DNA of 64,000 nt from positions 2,096,001 through 2,160,000 of the forward strand of contig NZ_JAVDWM010000001.1 in assembly GCF_031457495.1 (NCBI RefSeq), in the 5' to 3' direction. Below, piece after piece: positions 29,405 to 38,265 of this stretch. The notes below the pieces were generated by a model, which searched no databases, was not told where the DNA came from, and saw nothing but the letters and a program-made list of their open reading frames with translations. Made by a program: the position numbers and the translations under genes. This DNA is from Sphingopyxis sp. BE259. Its GTDB lineage: Bacteria > Pseudomonadota > Alphaproteobacteria > Sphingomonadales > Sphingomonadaceae. Every line of letters begins with the position of its first letter. The first letter of the stretch is position 1.

Positions 29405-31972
29405 TTATTCCTTGGCCGCGGCCTTCTTCGCCGGAGCCTTCTTTGCCGCAGGCTTCTTCGCAGGCGCCTTCTTCGCCGCAGCCTTCTTCGGCGCCGCCTT
29501 CTTCTTCCCCTTCGCCGGTCCCTTCGCAGCGCGTGCGTCGATCAGCGCAATCGCTTCCTCCAGCGTCAGGGCGGCGGGCTCCATCGACTTGGGCAGCGTC
29601 GCATTGGTCGTGCCGTCGGTGACATAAGGACCAAAGCGCCCTTCCATCAGCTTCATCTCGCCGCCGCTGGTCGGGTGCGGGCCAAAGGTGTTGAGCGGTT
29701 CGGCCTTGGTCCGCCCGCGCCCGCCGCCCGCGGCAGCTTCGGCAATGCGGACGACCGCGGCGTTCATGCCGATGTCAAAGATTTCGGCGGTCCCCGTCAG
29801 CTTGGCATATTTGCCGTCGTGGAGCAGATATGGACCGTAACGCCCCAGCCCCGCCATGATGACCTTGCCGCTTTCGGGATGCGTGCCGACCTCGCGCGGC
29901 AGGCTGAGCAGGCGCAGCGCGTAATCAAGATCGAAATCCTCGCCCGGAATGTCCTTGGGGATCGAAGATCGCTTCGCCTCCTTGCCATCGCCAAGCTGGA
30001 TATAAGGGCCAAAGCGTCCGCTGCGCTTCGTCACTTCCAGCCCGCTGTCGGGATCATTGCCCAGCGTTTCGGGTCCGGTATCGGGTTCGCCATTGCCACC
30101 CGGCTGGGCGAATTTCCGGGTGAATTTGCAATCGGGGTAATTGCTGCAAGCAATGAACGGGCCGAATTTGCCGCCGCGCAGCGCCAGCTTGCCGGTCCCG
30201 CAATTGGGGCAGAGCCTGGGATCGCTTCCGTCGCCCTTGTCGGGGAAAAGATAGGGGCCGAGGAATTCGTCAAGCGCCGCGGTGATCTCAGATGGCTTCT
30301 GTTCCATGACCTCACCGGTGCGCGGCTTGAAATCGCGCCAGAACCGGTCGAGCACCGCCTGCCACTGCGCGCGGCCGCCGGACACATCGTCGAGTTCTTC
30401 CTCCAGCCCGGCGGTGAAGTCATATTGGACATAGCGTTCGAAAAAACGTTCGAGGAATGCGGTGAGCAACCGCCCGCTTTCTTCCGGCATGAAGCGGTTC
30501 TTTTCGACCGTCACATAGGCGCGGTCTTTCAGCACCTGCAGGATCGCGGCATAGGTCGACGGGCGCCCGATGCCGAGCTCTTCCATCTTCTTGACGAGGC
30601 TGGCTTCGGAGTAACGCGGCGGCGGCTGGGTCTCGTGGCTCTCGGTATCGACCCCGGTCTTGGCCGGTGCGTCGCCTTTTTCCATCGCGGGCAGCAGACG
30701 CGCATCGTCGTCGTCACTGCTCTCGTCGCGGCCCTCGTCATAAAGTGCCAGGAAGCCCGGGAATTTGATCACCTGTCCCGTCGCGCGCAGCATCGTCTTG
30801 CCGGTGCCGTCGGTCAGGTCAATGCTGGTGCGTTCGAGCCGCGCCGACGCCATCTGGCTCGCCATCGCGCGCTTCCAGATCAGCTCATACAGCCGCGCAT
30901 GGTCGCCGCCGCCGGTCTTGTCCTTGCTGAAGTCGGTCGGGCGGATCGCCTCATGCGCTTCCTGGGCATTCTTCGCCTTGGTTTGATACTGGCGCGGCTG
31001 GTCGGGGACATAGCCGCCGTCGTATCGCGTCGCGATGGCCTTGCGCGCCGCGCTTATCGCACTGCCGTCCATCTGGACGCCGTCGGTTCGCATATAGGTA
31101 ATCGCGCCATCCTCATACAGACCCTGCGCGATCCGCATCGTGTGGCTAGCCGAAAATCCGAGCTTTCGCGCCGCTTCCTGCTGCAAGGTCGAGGTCGTGA
31201 ACGGCGGCGGGGGATTGCGCGTCAGCGGTTTGGTCTCGACCAGATCGACCGTGAAATGCCCCGCCTTCACATCGGCCTCGGCCCCGCGCGCATCGGCTTC
31301 GTTGGTGATCGTCAGCCGCTCAATCTTGTCGCCGCGCCAGCGCGCCAGCCGCGCCTTGAACGGCGTCCCCGACATTTCGAACAGCCCGGTGATCGACCAA
31401 TATTGCTGCGCAACAAAGGCTTCGATCTCGCGCTCGCGTTCGACGATCATGCGCAGCGTCACCGACTGGACGCGGCCCGCCGATTTGGCGCCGGGCAGCT
31501 TGCGCCACAGTACCGGCGACAGCGTGAAGCCGACCAGATAGTCGAGCGCGCGGCGGGCGCGATAGGCGTCGATCAGATCATCGTCGAGCGCGCGCGGCGC
31601 CGCCATCGCGGTCAGCACCGCGTCCTTGGTGATCGCGTTGAACGTGACACGATCGACTTCGGCAGGCAGCGCCTTTTTGCTGCGCAGCAATTCCTGCACA
31701 TGCCAGCTGATTGCCTCACCCTCACGGTCAGGGTCAGTCGCGAGGATCAGACGGTCGGCGCCCTTGGCCGCGTCCTGAATTTCCTTCATCCGCTTGGCCT
31801 TGTCGGGATACAGCAGCCACTGCATCGCAAAGCCGTCGTCGGGATCGACCGACCCGTCCTTGGGCGGCAGGTCGCGGACATGGCCATAGCTGGCCAGCAC
31901 CTTGAAATCGCGCCCCAGATATTTCTCGATCGTCTTCGCCTTGGCGGGCGATTCAACAATTACCAACTGCAT
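29405..31972 (-). CDS. topA: DNA topoisomerase I
   Basis: 855 residues, type IA topoisomerase that relaxes negative supercoils. The N-terminal Toprim (VIVESPAKAKTIEKYLG; ATDPDREGEAISW) is followed by the catalytic Tyr motif GAITYMRTDGVQ at about residue 300. A zinc ribbon (CPNCGTGKLALRGGKFGPFIACSNYPDCKFT) and several topo C-repeat domains (RFGPYIQLGDGK, GRYGPYLLHDGKYA, RFGPYVTDG) follow. The tail is a lysine/alanine repeat (KKAPAKKPAAKK), common in alphaproteobacterial TopA and probably a DNA- or RNA-polymerase-contact tail. Confidence 0.97.
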   Translation of the reverse strand: MQLVIVESPAKAKTIEKYLGRDFKVLASYGHVRDLPPKDGSVDPDDGFAMQWLLYPDKAKRMKEIQDAAKGADRLILATDPDREGEAISWHVQELLRSKKALPAEVDRVTFNAITKDAVLTAMAAPRALDDDLIDAYRARRALDYLVGFTLSPVLWRKLPGAKSAGRVQSVTLRMIVEREREIEAFVAQQYWSITGLFEMSGTPFKARLARWRGDKIERLTITNEADARGAEADVKAGHFTVDLVETKPLTRNPPPPFTTSTLQQEAARKLGFSASHTMRIAQGLYEDGAITYMRTDGVQMDGSAISAARKAIATRYDGGYVPDQPRQYQTKAKNAQEAHEAIRPTDFSKDKTGGGDHARLYELIWKRAMASQMASARLERTSIDLTDGTGKTMLRATGQVIKFPGFLALYDEGRDESSDDDDARLLPAMEKGDAPAKTGVDTESHETQPPPRYSEASLVKKMEELGIGRPSTYAAILQVLKDRAYVTVEKNRFMPEESGRLLTAFLERFFERYVQYDFTAGLEEELDDVSGGRAQWQAVLDRFWRDFKPRTGEVMEQKPSEITAALDEFLGPYLFPDKGDGSDPRLCPNCGTGKLALRGGKFGPFIACSNYPDCKFTRKFAQPGGNGEPDTGPETLGNDPDSGLEVTKRSGRFGPYIQLGDGKEAKRSSIPKDIPGEDFDLDYALRLLSLPREVGTHPESGKVIMAGLGRYGPYLLHDGKYAKLTGTAEIFDIGMNAAVVRIAEAAAGGGRGRTKAEPLNTFGPHPTSGGEMKLMEGRFGPYVTDGTTNATLPKSMEPAALTLEEAIALIDARAAKGPAKGKKKAAPKKAAAKKAPAKKPAAKKAPAKKAAAKE

Positions 31973-32055
31973 TAAAAACTATCCCCGTCACCGGCTCTCA
32001 CATGTACGCGCGAGGGTGGCGGGGATAGCTTGGCTCCGTCAAGCCGGATTTTTCG

Positions 32056-33680
32056 TCACCCGTCCTGCCATTTGAAATCGGCGGGCAGGACGCATTTGCC
32101 CGCGTCATATTTGCCGACGCTGCGGATGATTTCCTGTTCCTCTGGCTCGACGCGGCGGCCGCTGATCTGGGTATCGATCACGCGGCGGACCAGCGCGTCG
32201 AGTTTGGTCACCAGATAACAATCGATCGCCGGCGGCGCGTGCGGATTGCCGACGCCGCTGTCGTCGGTCAGGAACAGGTAGCGCGACTGGGTTGCCGCCG
32301 CCATCGCGCGCATCGCATATTCGGCCTTGTCGGCCACTCCAGACGCGGCAACCGGGGTGATGTGGATGCGCAGGGCGCGCGCCGCTTCGGCGGCTTGCCA
32401 GGTCCGCCCGAACAGTTGATCATGCGGCGGCGCGTCGGCAACCAGCAGCAGCGACTTCACCGCATCGGGCCGCCAGTCCTGCCCGACCGCCCGGATCAGC
32501 GCTTGATCCATCGCCTCGGGATAATCGCCGCCGCCGTTGGCCTGCTGCTGCGCCAGCGCGCCCTGCACCCGCCCGACATCACGATCGAACGCCACTGTCC
32601 GTGTGACATAATCGTCGCCGAGGTCGCGGTAAAAGACGAAGCCGATGCGGATATCGAGATTGCGGTGTCTGGCAGAGATCGACGCGATGATCGATCGCAG
32701 TTCGGATTGCAGATAGTTGATCTCGTCACCCATACTGCCCGTGGTATCCACCACCAGCATCAGGTCGAGTTTGGTGACCTTGGTTGCCGCCTGATTGGCG
32801 GTTAGCCCGACCGACTGGCCGCCAGCGGCATTGGCAACCAGCACCGGACGCGCATCGGCGATGGTGCGCCCGGCCTTGCGTGCGGTGACCGTGATTCTCT
32901 CGCTCAGCCGGTCGAGGCCTGGAAAGAAAACCGCGCTGCCGTCGGCCTGCGTTGCCATCGTGATGCTGTTGCCATCGCTGCACGTCACCACGACGTCGGC
33001 AAAGGGGATCGGCTGGCCATTGCGGTCATTGACCTTGACCGTCACCACCCGCGTCGTGTCGACCCGCGGCAGGCTGCGCACCTCCTGCCCAGATCGCCGC
33101 TACGGCTCACATAGGCGGCGTAGAGTTCGGGATTGAGCAGATCGTCGTGCTCGCCGGCGGTCAGGATACCGGACTGTGGCTGCGGCCGTGGATAGGTCCG
33201 CCGCGGGGATGGCGGCATGACGCGCGCGTCGGCGGTCGATCCTGGCACCGGCGGCGCGTCTGATGCATCGGCCCGCAGTTCTTCCGTCCCGATCACGGTC
33301 ACCGGGCTGGCCGATTCCAGCATCGGCGACCGGATACGGCTGCCAGTAACCATCACCTCGGCCGTGCCGTCGTCATCGATATAGGCAGGCGGAGGCGGCG
33401 CCATCGGCGCTGGCGGTGGAGGCGGCGGCGGTGGAGGCGGTGGCTCGGAGGCCAAACCGGCATCGCGGTCGCGCTTGGCTGCGCCGGTGGCTCTCACCGT
33501 CGCGATGGATTGCTGTTGCGGTGGCTGAACTTCGGGATCTAGCCGAGGCAGCGGATCGGCGGTACGGCAGAAACCCTGCACTGGCGACCCATACGTCTGG
33601 GTCGCCGTAACCGGCATTGGACCGACGCTGGTCATCAAAATCGCGAACACCGTCGCCGATGTCAGAAATTTGCTTTGCAT
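32056..33680 (-). pseudogene. vWA-domain exported protein with TonB-plug-like motif, split by a frameshift
   Basis: Two frames read as one gene of about 540 codons. The first part (from ATG 33680, GGGAG upstream) has a signal peptide (MQSKFLTSATVFAILMTS...), a polyproline tract of 11 consecutive prolines, and VMVTGSRIRSPMLE..PVTVIGTEEL, which matches the TonB-box/plug start of outer-membrane receptors; then GILTAGEHDDLLNPELYAAYVSR, known from YfbK-like vWA proteins. Near 33085 the frame shifts by a missing base (GGGCAGGAG where GGGCCAGGAG would continue). The second part carries a carboxypeptidase-regulatory-like beta domain and a vWA domain with MIDAS DTTGSMGDE. It may be a true pseudogene, programmed frameshift or sequencing error. 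Confidence 0.7.
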
Positions 33681-33828
33681 GAACGCTCCCCGGTCCTCGC
33701 CACTGCAGTTGATGCGGACCCGCACGTCGATTGCGACCGCTGCGGTGAACCATGCGTGAATTGTGCCCAGCCGACTGTGGCGGCGATCACATTGTCATCG
33801 CCGATGTGGCTGCGCTAAGGAGCGGCGC

Positions 33829-34809
33829 ATGGTATCGCAGCATCGCTCCCAACAACCGCATCCGATCCTTGCCCGCGCGGAGGCACTGGCGGGCTCCGGA
33901 CGACGCGACGAAGCCGTGTTGCTGGTCCGCCAGCTTGCGGCGCAGCGCGATCCCGACGGCCTGTTTGCGCTGGGTCGCATGTTGTGGGGCGGCGGGCTGA
34001 TCGCAGTCGATCCAGTGGCAGCGCGGCAGCAGTTTGCGCTGGCGGCGCAAGCCGGCCATCGCGCCGCGCGCGTTCTGACCACAAATTTGCTGGCCAGCGG
34101 CATCGCCGGGCCGCGCGATTGGCCGACCGCGTTGACCCGGCTGGCGAGCGAAATTGCCATCGATCCGCGCCGGAAGGCGCAGATCGATCTGCTAGGGCGC
34201 ATGTCGCTGACGACGGGCGGTGATCCCGAAAAACTGCGGGAGGGCGAGCGGCTGGCGGCAACGCCCGACGTCTTGCGCTTCGCGGGCTTTTGCACCGCTG
34301 CCGAATGTGCCTATCTGGTCGAGGTGGGTGGCCGCGGGTATCGCGCCGCCGAAATCCGCGATGGTCGCGGCGGCACCCGGCGCGATCCGATCCGCGACAG
34401 CGACGAGTTTACCATCCACTGGCTGATCGAGGATCCGGTGGTCCATGCAATCAATCGCCGCATCGCCGCGGTGGCGGGCAGCGATACCGATCGCGGCGAA
34501 GCGATGCAGCTGCTGCGCTATCGCCCCGGCCAGCAATATCGCGCCCATTATGATTATAATCCGACGTTGGAGAATCAGCGCAGCCTGACCGCGCTCATCT
34601 ACCTGAACCATGATTACAAAGGCGGCGAAACCGCGTTCGTCAAAACCGGCCTGAAGGTCAAAGGACGCAAGGGCGATCTGCTGTTGTTCCGCAACACGCT
34701 GCCCGACGGCGCGGTCGATCCGATGTCCGAACATGCCGGTCAACCGATCGTCAGCGGCACCAAATTCATCGCTTCGCGCTGGATCCACGAGCGAAAATTC
34801 GTGCCTTGA
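33829..34809 (+). CDS. Sel1-repeat/2-oxoglutarate-Fe(II) oxygenase (prolyl 4-hydroxylase-like)
   Basis: 326 residues. The N-terminus (about 10-110) contains Sel1/TPR-like helices (GLFALGRMLWGGGL...AARQQFALAAQAGHRAA), and residues 140-326 are a P4Hc-type dioxygenase domain: the HxD in YRAHYDYNP, the distal His in SEHAGQPI and the 2OG-binding Lys in SGTKFIASRW. This suggests hydroxylation of a protein side chain, perhaps proline, in the cytoplasm (no signal peptide). ATG 33829 follows AAGGAG by 5 nt; a longer frame from 33763 is not supported. Divergent from the vWA gene. Confidence 0.88.
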   Translation: MVSQHRSQQPHPILARAEALAGSGRRDEAVLLVRQLAAQRDPDGLFALGRMLWGGGLIAVDPVAARQQFALAAQAGHRAARVLTTNLLASGIAGPRDWPTALTRLASEIAIDPRRKAQIDLLGRMSLTTGGDPEKLREGERLAATPDVLRFAGFCTAAECAYLVEVGGRGYRAAEIRDGRGGTRRDPIRDSDEFTIHWLIEDPVVHAINRRIAAVAGSDTDRGEAMQLLRYRPGQQYRAHYDYNPTLENQRSLTALIYLNHDYKGGETAFVKTGLKVKGRKGDLLLFRNTLPDGAVDPMSEHAGQPIVSGTKFIASRWIHERKFVP

Positions 34810-34815
34810 TCGACA

Positions 34816-35901
34816 TCAGGCGCGGCTGACCCGCGCCCCGGCATGGCGTTCGATACGCCCGGCCAGTTCCAGTTCGAGCAGCACGAGCTGGACCGCTGCC
34901 GCTGCGTGCCCCGACTGGCGCACCAATTCATCGACCGCAACCGGCGTCGGGCCGAGCAAGTCGATCACCGTCCGGCGCGCACCATCGCCCGTAACGTCCC
35001 CCACCGCCGCGAGGGTGTAACGCTGCACAGGTTCACGGACCATGCGAGCATCGATCGATCCCACTGCCTCGATCACGTCGTCGACGGACTGGATCAGCGT
35101 CGCCCCCTCGCGAATCAGCAGATTGCAGCCCTGCGCGCGCGGGTCGAGCGGCGATCCGGGGACCGCCATCACCTCGCGCCCATAATCCCCAGCCCGGCGC
35201 GCGGTGATCAGCGATCCTGACCGCGGCGCTGCCTCGATCACCACCGTCCCGTGCGCCAGCCCGGCGATGATCCGGTTGCGCGACGGGAAATGACGCGCCA
35301 ACGGCTCGCTGCCCGGCGGCTGTTCGGCGATCAGCAACTGGTCGGTCGCGATCTTTTCCTGGAGCGCGGCATTTTCGGGCGGAAAGGCGATGTCGATGCC
35401 GCTGGCGATCACTCCCACCGTCGATCCGCCAAGCGCGCCGATATGCGCCGCGGTATCGACGCCGCGCGCCAGCCCGCTGACCACCGTCACGTCGCGCGCC
35501 GTCAGATCGGCGGCGAGTTGACGCGCGAACCGGCACGCGATCGCCGAGGCATTGCGCGCGCCGACGATTGCCACGCACGGGCGCCGCAGCATCGCGGCGT
35601 CGCCGCGCACGACGATCACCGGCGGAGCGCCTTCGACTTCGCGCAGCAGCGGCGAATATTCGGGCTCGTCGCTGAAAACATGCCGCGCGCCAAGGTCGGC
35701 CGCGCGGGCAAACTCACGCTCTGCCACATCGGCGGGCGCGATCCGCGCCTTGCCCGCCCCACCGCGCAGGACGAGATCGGGCAGCGCGTCGAGCGCCGCC
35801 TCGCCCGATCCGAAGCGCTGCATCAGCTGATGCCAGCTGACCGGCCCGACATGCGGGGTGCGGATCAGCCGCAGCCGTGCCAGCCGCTCGGCTGGGGTCA
35901 T
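34816..35901 (-). CDS. dprA: DNA processing protein A
   Basis: 361 residues; loads RecA on incoming single-stranded DNA in natural transformation. The Rossmann-like DprA domain shows VAIVGARNASAIACRFARQLA, SGLARGVDTAAHIGAL, TVGVIASGIDIAFPPENAAL, FPSRNRIIAGLAHGTVVIEAAPRSGSL and GREVMAVPGSPLDPRAQGCN. The C-terminal winged helix (VIDLLGPTPVAVDELVRQ) is present. The ATG overlaps the plsY stop (ATGA). A longer upstream frame is out of the plsY reading frame and not real. Confidence 0.95.
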   Translation of the reverse strand: MTPAERLARLRLIRTPHVGPVSWHQLMQRFGSGEAALDALPDLVLRGGAGKARIAPADVAEREFARAADLGARHVFSDEPEYSPLLREVEGAPPVIVVRGDAAMLRRPCVAIVGARNASAIACRFARQLAADLTARDVTVVSGLARGVDTAAHIGALGGSTVGVIASGIDIAFPPENAALQEKIATDQLLIAEQPPGSEPLARHFPSRNRIIAGLAHGTVVIEAAPRSGSLITARRAGDYGREVMAVPGSPLDPRAQGCNLLIREGATLIQSVDDVIEAVGSIDARMVREPVQRYTLAAVGDVTGDGARRTVIDLLGPTPVAVDELVRQSGHAAAAVQLVLLELELAGRIERHAGARVSRA

Positions 35902-36518
35902 GCGCCCCCAACCTCTTTCGCGCCGTCTTTCCTGGCACCGATCCGCGGCTCGGTCCCGGCGCGCAGCCGCGCGATATTGTCGCGATGCCGCCACAGCACG
36001 ATCACCGCCAGACCCGCGAGACCGATGGCATAGACCGGATGACCGAACGCCAGCGCCGCAAGCGGCGCCGCGACCGCCCCCAGCATCCCGCCGAGCGACG
36101 AAATCCGCAGCACCAGCACCGCGCCGATCCACACCGCGGCAAAGACCAGCCCGATCGGCCAGGCCAGCGCGAGCGTCAGACCGAGCAGCGTTGCCACGCC
36201 CTTGCCGCCGCGGAGCTTCAGCCACACCGGGTAACAATGGCCGATCATCGCCGCCGCGCCCGCGATCATCGCGCCCTGGTCGCCAGTTTCGGGCAAAAAT
36301 TGCCGTGCCAGCAACACCGCCACCGCGCCCTTCGCGCCGTCGAGGATCAACGTCGCCGCTGCCAGCCCCTTGCGCCCTGTCCGCAGCACATTGGTGGCGC
36401 CGATATTGCCCGATCCGATCTGCCGCAGATCGCCCGCGCCGAACAGGCGCGTCAGGATGACGCCAAAGGGGATCGAACCGAGCAGATAGCCCATGGCAAT
36501 CAGCGATAAAGTCGTCAT
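35898..36518 (-). CDS. plsY: Glycerol-3-phosphate acyltransferase (acyl-phosphate type)
   Basis: 206 residues, five or more membrane helices; acylates glycerol 3-phosphate with acyl phosphate as the first step of phospholipid synthesis. The three PlsY motifs are visible: GYLLGSIPFG, GSGNIGATNVLRTGRK and GHCYPVWLKLRGGKGVAT. ATG 36518 follows AAGGA at 6 nt; an earlier ATG at 36572 is rejected. Coupled to dprA. Confidence 0.96.
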   Translation of the reverse strand: MTTLSLIAMGYLLGSIPFGVILTRLFGAGDLRQIGSGNIGATNVLRTGRKGLAAATLILDGAKGAVAVLLARQFLPETGDQGAMIAGAAAMIGHCYPVWLKLRGGKGVATLLGLTLALAWPIGLVFAAVWIGAVLVLRISSLGGMLGAVAAPLAALAFGHPVYAIGLAGLAVIVLWRHRDNIARLRAGTEPRIGARKDGAKEVGGA

Positions 36519-36608
36519 GGCAATCCTTGCTCCGTTCGCGGCGATAGTGGCGAAGTTGGTGGGCGCGATCAATGGTTTCGGCTACCGATAAGGTCAGAAT
36601 GGACAATT

Positions 36609-36690
36609 ACCGTCGCCCCCGCGCAGGCGGGGGCCGCTGGACAGGTAGCGTATGACCGATGGCGGCCCCCGCCTGCGCGGGGGCGACGGT
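36609..36690. repeat. REP-like palindrome, CCGTCGCCCCCGCGCAGGCGGGGGCC family
   Basis: Near-perfect arms ACCGTCGCCCCCGCGCAGGC.. (36609-36636) and ..GCCTGCGCGGGGGCGACGGT (36662-36690). Another copy, more diverged, is at 40177. Between divergent plsY and murI. Confidence 0.87.
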
Positions 36691-36732
36691 TAGGTAATTG
36701 AGCCCCGCCCTCCCCCCTGCTAGTCGCCGCGC

Positions 36733-37536
36733 ATGAACCCAGCACCCGACGCCCCCATCCTCTTTTTCGACTCCGGCCTCGGCGGCCTCACCGTCCTTGG
36801 TCCAACCCGTGCGCTGCTGCCCACCGCGCCGATCGTTTATGCCGCCGACTATGCCGGGTTGCCCTATGGCCAGAAAAGCGAGGCTGAACTCGCGGCGCGC
36901 GTCCCGGCGCTGCTTGGCCGCCTTGTCGAACGCTATCAGCCGCGGCTCGCGGTGATCGCCTGCAACACCGCCTCGACGATCGCCCTTACCCACGTCCGTG
37001 CCGCGCTCGACCTGCCGATCGTCGGCACGGTGCCCGCGATCAAACCTGCCGCGGCCCTCACAAAAAGCGGGGTCATCGGGGTGCTCGGCACCGAAGCGAC
37101 GGTTCGCCAGCCCTATGTCGACGACCTCAGCGCGCGCTTTGCGGGCGGCACGACCGTGCTGCGCCACGGCAGTCCGGGCCTGGTCACCGGTGCCGAGGCC
37201 AAGCTGCACGGCGAACCGGTCGATCGCGCCATCATCGCGCGCGCCATCGCCGGGCTGCGCGATCAACCAAACGGCGATGCGATGGACGTGATCGTCCTCG
37301 CCTGCACCCATTTCCCGTTGCTGGCGGACGAATTGCAGGCCGCCGCCGGTCCGGGTGTCACATTGATCGACGGCGCCGACGGCATCGCGCGGCGGATCGC
37401 CGACCTGACGCAGGGTCAGCCCTGGCCCACCACCGCAACCCCCGGCCTGGCGGTATTCACCCGCAGCGCCGACCGCCCGCCGCCGCCACTGGCGACGCTG
37501 GCGCCCTATGGCATCGACCGGATCGAGACGATCTGA
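36733..37536 (+). CDS. murI: Glutamate racemase
   Basis: 267 residues; makes D-glutamate for peptidoglycan without PLP. Both catalytic cysteine motifs are present: IACNTASTIALTHVR and VLACTHFPLLADEL, with the N-terminal FFDSGLGGLTVL. With alr at 8.3 kb, it provides the second D-amino acid racemase of cell-wall synthesis in the window. Convergent with the next gene, stops 4 bp apart. Confidence 0.96.
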   Translation: MNPAPDAPILFFDSGLGGLTVLGPTRALLPTAPIVYAADYAGLPYGQKSEAELAARVPALLGRLVERYQPRLAVIACNTASTIALTHVRAALDLPIVGTVPAIKPAAALTKSGVIGVLGTEATVRQPYVDDLSARFAGGTTVLRHGSPGLVTGAEAKLHGEPVDRAIIARAIAGLRDQPNGDAMDVIVLACTHFPLLADELQAAAGPGVTLIDGADGIARRIADLTQGQPWPTTATPGLAVFTRSADRPPPPLATLAPYGIDRIETI

Positions 37537-37539
37537 TTG

Positions 37540-38064
37540 CTATTCGCGTCCCGCGGCGCACGCCGCCAACCAGGCGTGATCGTCCGGCGCTGGCCCCTGC
37601 GCGCCCAGAGTGCGAACGCGCGGCATCCCCATGCCCGGCTTGACGCCCTTGCAACTGGCGGCGGTGTCGCCCGCTCCGACAAACAGGCGGCCGCGACACT
37701 GGAACAGCTTGTCGTCCGAAGCGCCCCAGCCGATTTTCGCGGCATCGCGCGGCGCTCGCCCGGTGCAATAAGTGTCGGTTTCCGATCCCGGATCGCCGCA
37801 GATCTTTTCGATCCGCGCAGCATTGCCAGTCACCGTGCCGACAAACCGCTGTTCATAATAGGCGCTGGTCGCAAAATAACGCTGGACCCCGCACACGCGG
37901 CGCCCACGCTGCACCAGCAATTTGTAGGAGCATATTTCCGCCTCTCGATATGTCTCACAGGACATCCACGCGCCTTCGAAAGGCGCAGGGGCCCACGCCG
38001 GGGCAGGTGCCGACACCGCTAGTGCGGCGGCGACCGGCATCAGGGTAACAAGCAAGCGACGCAT
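37540..38064 (-). CDS. Exported protein of unknown function
   Basis: A 174-residue precursor with a signal peptide (MRRLLVTLMPVAAALAVSAPAPAWA). The mature part has seven cysteines (CETYREAEIC, VCGVQRY, ICGDPG, YCTG, QCRG, SCKG, ACAAG), consistent with an oxidised periplasmic domain. No family recognised. It is convergent with murI and divergent from hemA. Confidence 0.8.
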   Translation of the reverse strand: MRRLLVTLMPVAAALAVSAPAPAWAPAPFEGAWMSCETYREAEICSYKLLVQRGRRVCGVQRYFATSAYYEQRFVGTVTGNAARIEKICGDPGSETDTYCTGRAPRDAAKIGWGASDDKLFQCRGRLFVGAGDTAASCKGVKPGMGMPRVRTLGAQGPAPDDHAWLAACAAGRE

Positions 38065-38135
38065 GATGATCTGGCTCCCATTTGACAGCTTCTGGTCGCG
38101 GCTTAGGCGCTAACCGTCAACCTACCGGTGCAATT

Positions 38136-38148
38136 GATCACAGTGATC
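38136..38148. promoter_or_regulatory. Palindrome GATCACAGTGATC upstream of hemA
   Basis: A perfect 6-1-6 palindrome (GATCAC-A-GTGATC) in the 201-bp divergent region between the exported protein and hemA, 118 nt before the hemA start. It resembles a dimeric regulator site but fits neither an FNR/FixK box (TTGAT-N4-ATCAA) nor a canonical CRP site. Confidence 0.35.
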
Positions 38149-38265
38149 GCCTCAATGACTTGCGAATCGTTCGCACTGGATTTTGGCTCCATTCGCCGTT
38201 ATTGGCCCGCCTGTTAATAGCCGTCCTGAACGAGCGGCGCGGGAACCTGACTGCGGGGCCGGAAC

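Noticed and set aside
29675..31975. Plus-strand frame opposite topA
   Set aside because: Antisense shadow; TopA motifs are all on the minus strand.
38130..38150. FNR/FixK box near hemA
   Set aside because: TTGAT is present but the second half-site does not fit ATCAA at N4 spacing; only the GATCAC-A-GTGATC palindrome was kept.
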